64,000 nucleotides of DNA, from NCBI RefSeq assembly GCF_900169565.1, contig NZ_LT828648.1, forward strand, positions 1,800,876 through 1,864,875, in the 5' to 3' direction. Within the stretch, counting starts at the first letter, position 1. Each line of letters starts with the position of its first letter. Origin of the DNA: Nitrospira japonica (GTDB lineage: Bacteria > Nitrospirota > Nitrospiria > Nitrospirales > Nitrospiraceae). Shown in pieces: positions 60,888 through 64,000 of the stretch. A model generated the notes under the pieces. The model worked only from the letters and a program-made list of their open reading frames with translations. It did no database searches and was not told the DNA's origin. Position numbers and translations under genes: made by a program.

Positions 60888-61535
60888 TCATGCGGCGGGT
60901 CTGACCTCTTCTCCGTTTGCCAAGGACCTCAGGACCGGGACCATGTCAGACACGGAGAGAATTTGATCGATGTCATCGTATCTGATGGCATTTTGGGGCA
61001 TGGAGGGCATATAGGATTCATCCGGGTCTTGGGCAAGGCAGATTCCTCCATGGGCCTTGATGCTGATGGATCCTCCCACTCCGTCGTCACCGCATCCGGT
61101 GAGAACGAGTGCAACGACGCGATGGCGGTATTGAGCCGCTGCCGACCGGAATAACGGATCGACGGCAGGCCTGGTGCCGTGTTCCTTGGGGCCGCGATCC
61201 ACGGAAAATCTCCCATTCTCGAAGCACAAATGGTGATCGGCAGGAGCCAGGTAGACGTTTCGAGGCTTCATCAGGGTTCCGTTCTCAGGTTCTATGACGG
61301 GCCACTTCGAGGGGGCGCTCAGTACGCTCGCGAGTTGACCTGGGCTTGCGCCACGATGCAGAACGACCGCGATGACGACGGACATGTCGTCCGGTAGCTC
61401 GCTAAATATCTGCTGCAAGACCATGATCCCACCGGCGGATGCTCCCACGACGATGATGTCTCGCTTTACCCCGTTCTGGTTCACGGTCCGCGGATGGAAG
61501 ACATGCTTCCGTTTTTTGACGAGAGGAAGTGTCAT
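60888..61535 (-). CDS. cheB: CheB-type protein methylesterase domain, stand-alone
   Basis: 215 residues. Ser in IIVVGASAGGIMVLQ, His in VVLHRGASPG, Asp in VLTGCGDDGVGGS and VYLAPADHHLCF. Only the catalytic domain, no receiver. It is first in a likely operon with the CheB-CheR-PAS gene (107-base gap). It resembles the stand-alone CheB at 44453 but has a different N-terminus. Substrate receptors are not in the window. Confidence 0.85.
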   Translation of the reverse strand: MTLPLVKKRKHVFHPRTVNQNGVKRDIIVVGASAGGIMVLQQIFSELPDDMSVVIAVVLHRGASPGQLASVLSAPSKWPVIEPENGTLMKPRNVYLAPADHHLCFENGRFSVDRGPKEHGTRPAVDPLFRSAAAQYRHRVVALVLTGCGDDGVGGSISIKAHGGICLAQDPDESYMPSMPQNAIRYDDIDQILSVSDMVPVLRSLANGEEVRPAA

Positions 61536-61754
61536 GAGATTAAGACTATAGGTTTTACCGGCGGCTAATAGCTGGGAGGATCTCTAGAGGGAATTCACAG
61601 AGGAATCACAATGAGCCTCTAAATACCTGAATAAATTATGTAATCCAGGTGACCGAGAATCTTGACACTCCTCGTCGATGCTTCGATAATACGCCACTGA
61701 GTTTTCGTTATGAAGAACGTTTTCGGTTCCCTCTCCGGAGTTGTGAGCTGACGA

Positions 61755-62189
61755 ATGAGTGAGGGCATCGATTCCTTTCCCCCTTCCACGACTATCCTCC
61801 TGATTGACGGCAACAAGACGGATCGAACGTATTGGGCGACGAGGATCCGGCAGGATGCGCCGGATTATGTCGTCCTCGAAGCAGAGGACGGAGAAACCGG
61901 ACTCTCCTTATGCAATTCACGACGGGTTGATTGCGTGGTGCTCGAACTGGACCTGCCGGACATGTCGGGATTTCAAGTCCTGGTGCAACTGGTTCCCCGG
62001 GTCCGCTATCCCAGGATCGCCGTCATTGTGCTCTCCCGTCTCATTCATACATCTCTCGCCCAATTGGCCAGGACAAATGGCGCACAGGCCTACCTGACGA
62101 AGTCACGGATCAGTGGCGATGATCTCATCGGTGCGATCCGCAAAGCCCTGGCCGTTGTCAGTCCAGGTAGCAAAGACGCTTCTCTGTGA
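61755..62189 (+). CDS. Pseudo-receiver protein, divergent from the cheB operon
   Basis: 144 residues. STTILLIDGNKTDRTYWATR, CVVLELDLPDMSGFQVLVQL, IAVIVLSRLIHTSLAQ, AQAYLTKSRISGDDL. Again Glu sits where the phospho-accepting Asp should be. It is transcribed away from the CheB operon, with about 220 bases between; a shared regulatory region is possible. Confidence 0.78.
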   Translation: MSEGIDSFPPSTTILLIDGNKTDRTYWATRIRQDAPDYVVLEAEDGETGLSLCNSRRVDCVVLELDLPDMSGFQVLVQLVPRVRYPRIAVIVLSRLIHTSLAQLARTNGAQAYLTKSRISGDDLIGAIRKALAVVSPGSKDASL

Positions 62190-62304
62190 GCTTCTCTTCC
62201 TTTTTTCAGACATACGGCGCCCTGTGAGCTGATAGCCGTTTGGACTTCGCCGACCGAATGATTGAATGGATGGCGCCCGGAGTCCTGTTCGCGTAGACTG
62301 GGCC

Positions 62305-62610
62305 ATGTCGTTCATGGCGATGAATCATCCGGGACGGGCCAAGGTGCTGGTCATCATCGCCATCTGGTTCTTTACCGGCGGACTTTCGTTCGCGGATAAT
62401 TTTGATCTGACCGACGACTTACGGAACAGCCTGCCGGATCTTCCCCAGGCCCTGGAGCCTGACCTCGACGAAGTTCGGGAAACCGCCGAACCCGAGTTGG
62501 CGTCTTCGGGCCATTTTTCCCCGCCGCTCTTCGATCCCGCCGCTCGGGGAACCAGGCTTCAGCCGTTCTCCGGCACTTCCCTTCATGAGGCCCGCCCGGC
62601 CTTTGCATGA
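62305..62610 (+). CDS. Small secreted protein, tentative
   Basis: 101 residues from ATG 62305, with a leader (VLVIIAIWFFTGGLSFADN) and an acidic Pro/Leu-rich remainder (DLTDDLRNSLPDLPQALEPD). The binding site is weak, and the end (LQPFSGTSLHEARPAFA) may be non-native. Function unknown. Confidence 0.45.
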   Translation: MSFMAMNHPGRAKVLVIIAIWFFTGGLSFADNFDLTDDLRNSLPDLPQALEPDLDEVRETAEPELASSGHFSPPLFDPAARGTRLQPFSGTSLHEARPAFA

Positions 62611-62985
62611 AATCCTCCGCACGTTTCGTATCTGAGCAATCCCCCGGCACGTAGCATTGTCGATCCCGGGATGGCCCGGCTTCGACGGTCACCCAGGTGT
62701 ACGAAGGCGACAAATGGTTCGATCTGGTCGTCCGGTTCCTTCCGGAGTTCCGCCGTGACATCGATTCGATCGGACAAATTCTCGTGCAAGTGACCGGTGT
62801 GAATGTCCTCTTGCGTCATGTCCGCGAAAGCGGACATCCATCCCTCAAGCAAGGCACGTTGCTGGAGAAGGCCTTGCCCGGATTCCCGCTCCCCGCGGAA
62901 AGGACACCCGTATTTCGCGAATCGTGCGGGGCACGGATGAGAGAAAAGTGTTGGCGGGGTGGACCCATCGGCGCTAGCATGGGGC
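62611..62985. other. Intergenic region with a REP-like palindrome
   Basis: No supported gene in 375 bases. At 62818-62837, ATGTCCGC, GAAA and GCGGACAT form a perfect palindrome followed by CCATCC, the look of a REP-type element. Confidence 0.5.
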
Positions 62986-63477
62986 ATGGTGCGTCATTCC
63001 TTCGCTTTCGCCCTCGTCATCCTCGGCACGTTTGCGGCGCTGTCCGACCTCTCTGCCGCTGAACTCGTCGCCAAGGTCATCAGTATCGAAGAGGGTGACC
63101 GGTTGACGATCCGGCACAGCGGGCGGACGGAGACGATTTACATCAAGGACATCGATTGTCCTCAGCTGACGCAGCCCTACGGCAAACAAGCCAAACGGGT
63201 CACGACGGCCTTCGTCGCCAACCGCGACGTGATCATTCGCGGGCTTGCAGCCGACAAGCAAAAGCGTTTGTCCGCCGAGGTCGTCCTGCATGACGGGCGG
63301 AGTCTCGGGCGCGAGTTGCTCAAGGAAGGGCTGGCTTGGTGGAAACGATCACCTGCGGCCGATCAGCGCCTCGAACTGCTCGAAGAGCTGGCCCGGGCCG
63401 GTGGAAAAGGCCTGTGGTCGGATCCGAAACCGATTCCGCCCTGGGAATGGAAGCAGCAGGCCAAGGTCAGAAGGTAG
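62986..63477 (+). CDS. Secreted SNase-family thermonuclease
   Basis: 163 residues. Signal peptide AFALVILGTFAALSDLSAA, then SNase domain: KVISIEEGDRLTIRHSGRTE, YIKDIDCPQLTQPYGKQAK, DVIIRGLAADKQKRLSAEVV, GRELLKEGLAWWKR and RAGGKGLWSDPKPIPPWEW. The conserved DxDCP and the final GLW-PIPPWE are those of the extracellular nuclease group, but the active-site region 'DKYGR' is changed to DKQKR (the first SNase at 39005 keeps DKYGR). ATG 62986 is preferred over GTG 62959. The 3' end overlaps the convergent sortase gene by 11 bases. Confidence 0.8.
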   Translation: MVRHSFAFALVILGTFAALSDLSAAELVAKVISIEEGDRLTIRHSGRTETIYIKDIDCPQLTQPYGKQAKRVTTAFVANRDVIIRGLAADKQKRLSAEVVLHDGRSLGRELLKEGLAWWKRSPAADQRLELLEELARAGGKGLWSDPKPIPPWEWKQQAKVRR

Positions 63478-64000
63478 TCCGGTCTTCTTCCGCTTCAACG
63501 ATCCACCGCAACGGCCCGCCAGGTATCGGCGTATCGAACGGATAGCAGGTCACCAAGACCAGCGCCTGACGGTCCGCGTCGAGTGCAATCCTGTCCGTTC
63601 GGCTGTCGGCGATCCGGCGTTCTGTGACACGATAGGAGCGGGTCCGGCCGTCGAGCGTGTGAATCGTGAGCGATTCACCAAGCTGGAGCTGCTTCAAGAA
63701 CGCAAAATGCGTATCCCGATGGCCGGTCAGAATCGTGGTACCCGGCGCGCCGGGGAAGGCGCTGGATTCGACATAGCCCGGCCCAAACGCCAACGTGCGG
63801 CCGTACGCCCCATTCAAGACGATCAGGTCTCTGTGTCGTGACGGAACCGTCATCCTCGCAACCGGCCAGGTATCGGCCCAGGGCCAGGGCGGCACCGCTT
63901 CGTTTGCCGCCAGGCTGCGTGACCAGGCTCGCTGCAGCAGAAACTGCGCAAGCCCGGCCTTCGCATAGGTCCAGACCGCTTGTCCGATCTGCCATGATCC
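63467..64000 (-). CDS. Sortase (marine proteobacterial type), cut by right edge
   Basis: The minus-strand frame runs open to the window edge. It reads GQAVWTYAKAGLAQFLLQRA, PPWPWADTWPVARM, GAPGTTILTGHRDTHFAFLK (His), ALVLVTCYPFDTPIPG with the catalytic Cys, and GGPLRWIVEAE. The WPWADTxPVAR motif and the TGHRDxxF/TCYPF pair are those of class-E-like or GN-type sortases in Gram-negative bacteria, which usually sit beside a secreted target with a von Willebrand domain. The N-terminal membrane anchor lies beyond the window. Confidence 0.82.
   Translation of the reverse strand, partial: GSWQIGQAVWTYAKAGLAQFLLQRAWSRSLAANEAVPPWPWADTWPVARMTVPSRHRDLIVLNGAYGRTLAFGPGYVESSAFPGAPGTTILTGHRDTHFAFLKQLQLGESLTIHTLDGRTRSYRVTERRIADSRTDRIALDADRQALVLVTCYPFDTPIPGGPLRWIVEAEEDRTTF

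Noticed and set aside
1-64000. A CRISPR array or cas genes.
   Set aside because: I saw no regularly spaced short repeats and no Cas-like protein. The repeats present are att copies, a two-copy intergenic element and ankyrin/SBBP coding repeats.
1-64000. Intact tRNA or rRNA genes.
   Set aside because: Only 3' tRNA halves were found. At none of them does a matching 5' acceptor strand (GCCGGCG) occur upstream.

Overview
The window looks like the chromosome of a Nitrospira-type bacterium (phylum Nitrospirota). This is inferred, not proven, from the moderately GC-rich right half, which carries CheB, CheB-CheR-PAS, pseudo-receiver, SNase, DUF3147 and marine-type sortase genes, and many small secreted proteins. 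No rRNA and no intact tRNA gene is visible.

Bases 1-22,900 are an accessory 'conflict' island. It holds a DUF4062 protein, an EEP-fold nuclease, a trypsin-like protease, the wrecks of an OLD/RecF-type ATPase and a Vsr nuclease, a MobC gene with its relaxase missing, a DUF72 pseudogene, a cytosolic PhnD-like binding protein next to a protease-phospholipase D fusion, a TIR gene overlapping a caspase-like gene (type IV Thoeris-like), a frameshifted companion, an IcmJ/DotN-like zinc protein, a 1723-residue DUF4062-STAND-ankyrin protein and an unknown 388-residue protein. Remnants of an IS3 transposase and RadC and a DUF433/DUF5615 toxin-antitoxin pair close this part.

Bases 22,908-32,269 are an integrated mobile element or a tandem of two. 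The 45-bp 3' half of a tRNA-Thr(CGT) gene lies directly beside a tyrosine integrase gene and is repeated exactly at 32,225-32,269, with a degenerate copy at 30,055-30,099. The element has an AlpA/Xis-like gene, a Rep_trans-type replication initiator with paired GC hairpins next to it (candidate origin), and cargo: a soluble protein with a conserved-looking helical tail, a coiled-coil membrane protein and an Mrr-like nuclease. A YceK-ankyrin lipoprotein, a TonB remnant and a zinc-ribbon protein lie between the last two att copies. Further weak traces of the same ends (about 36,790 and 39,600) suggest that more elements landed here and decayed.

Bases 32,300-43,700 hold secreted proteins (SBBP beta-propeller, DUF1566, SNase), an esterase with HEAT-like repeats, and a duplicated metallothionein plus pseudo-receiver module of which one copy has decayed. 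A 180-bp intergenic repeat with a strong intrinsic terminator occurs at 41,748 and 49,928 and may be a small RNA.

Bases 44,000-64,000 look like ordinary chromosome: a zinc-ribbon/CheB pair, a polysaccharide or lipid glycosylation cluster (membrane glycosyltransferase, GT2, methyltransferases), two DUF3147 membrane proteins, a NarX-like kinase fused to a receiver, a CheB / CheB-CheR-PAS / pseudo-receiver operon with a divergent pseudo-receiver gene, an SNase and, running off the right edge, a sortase. Four receiver paralogues in the window share Glu in place of the phospho-accepting Asp.
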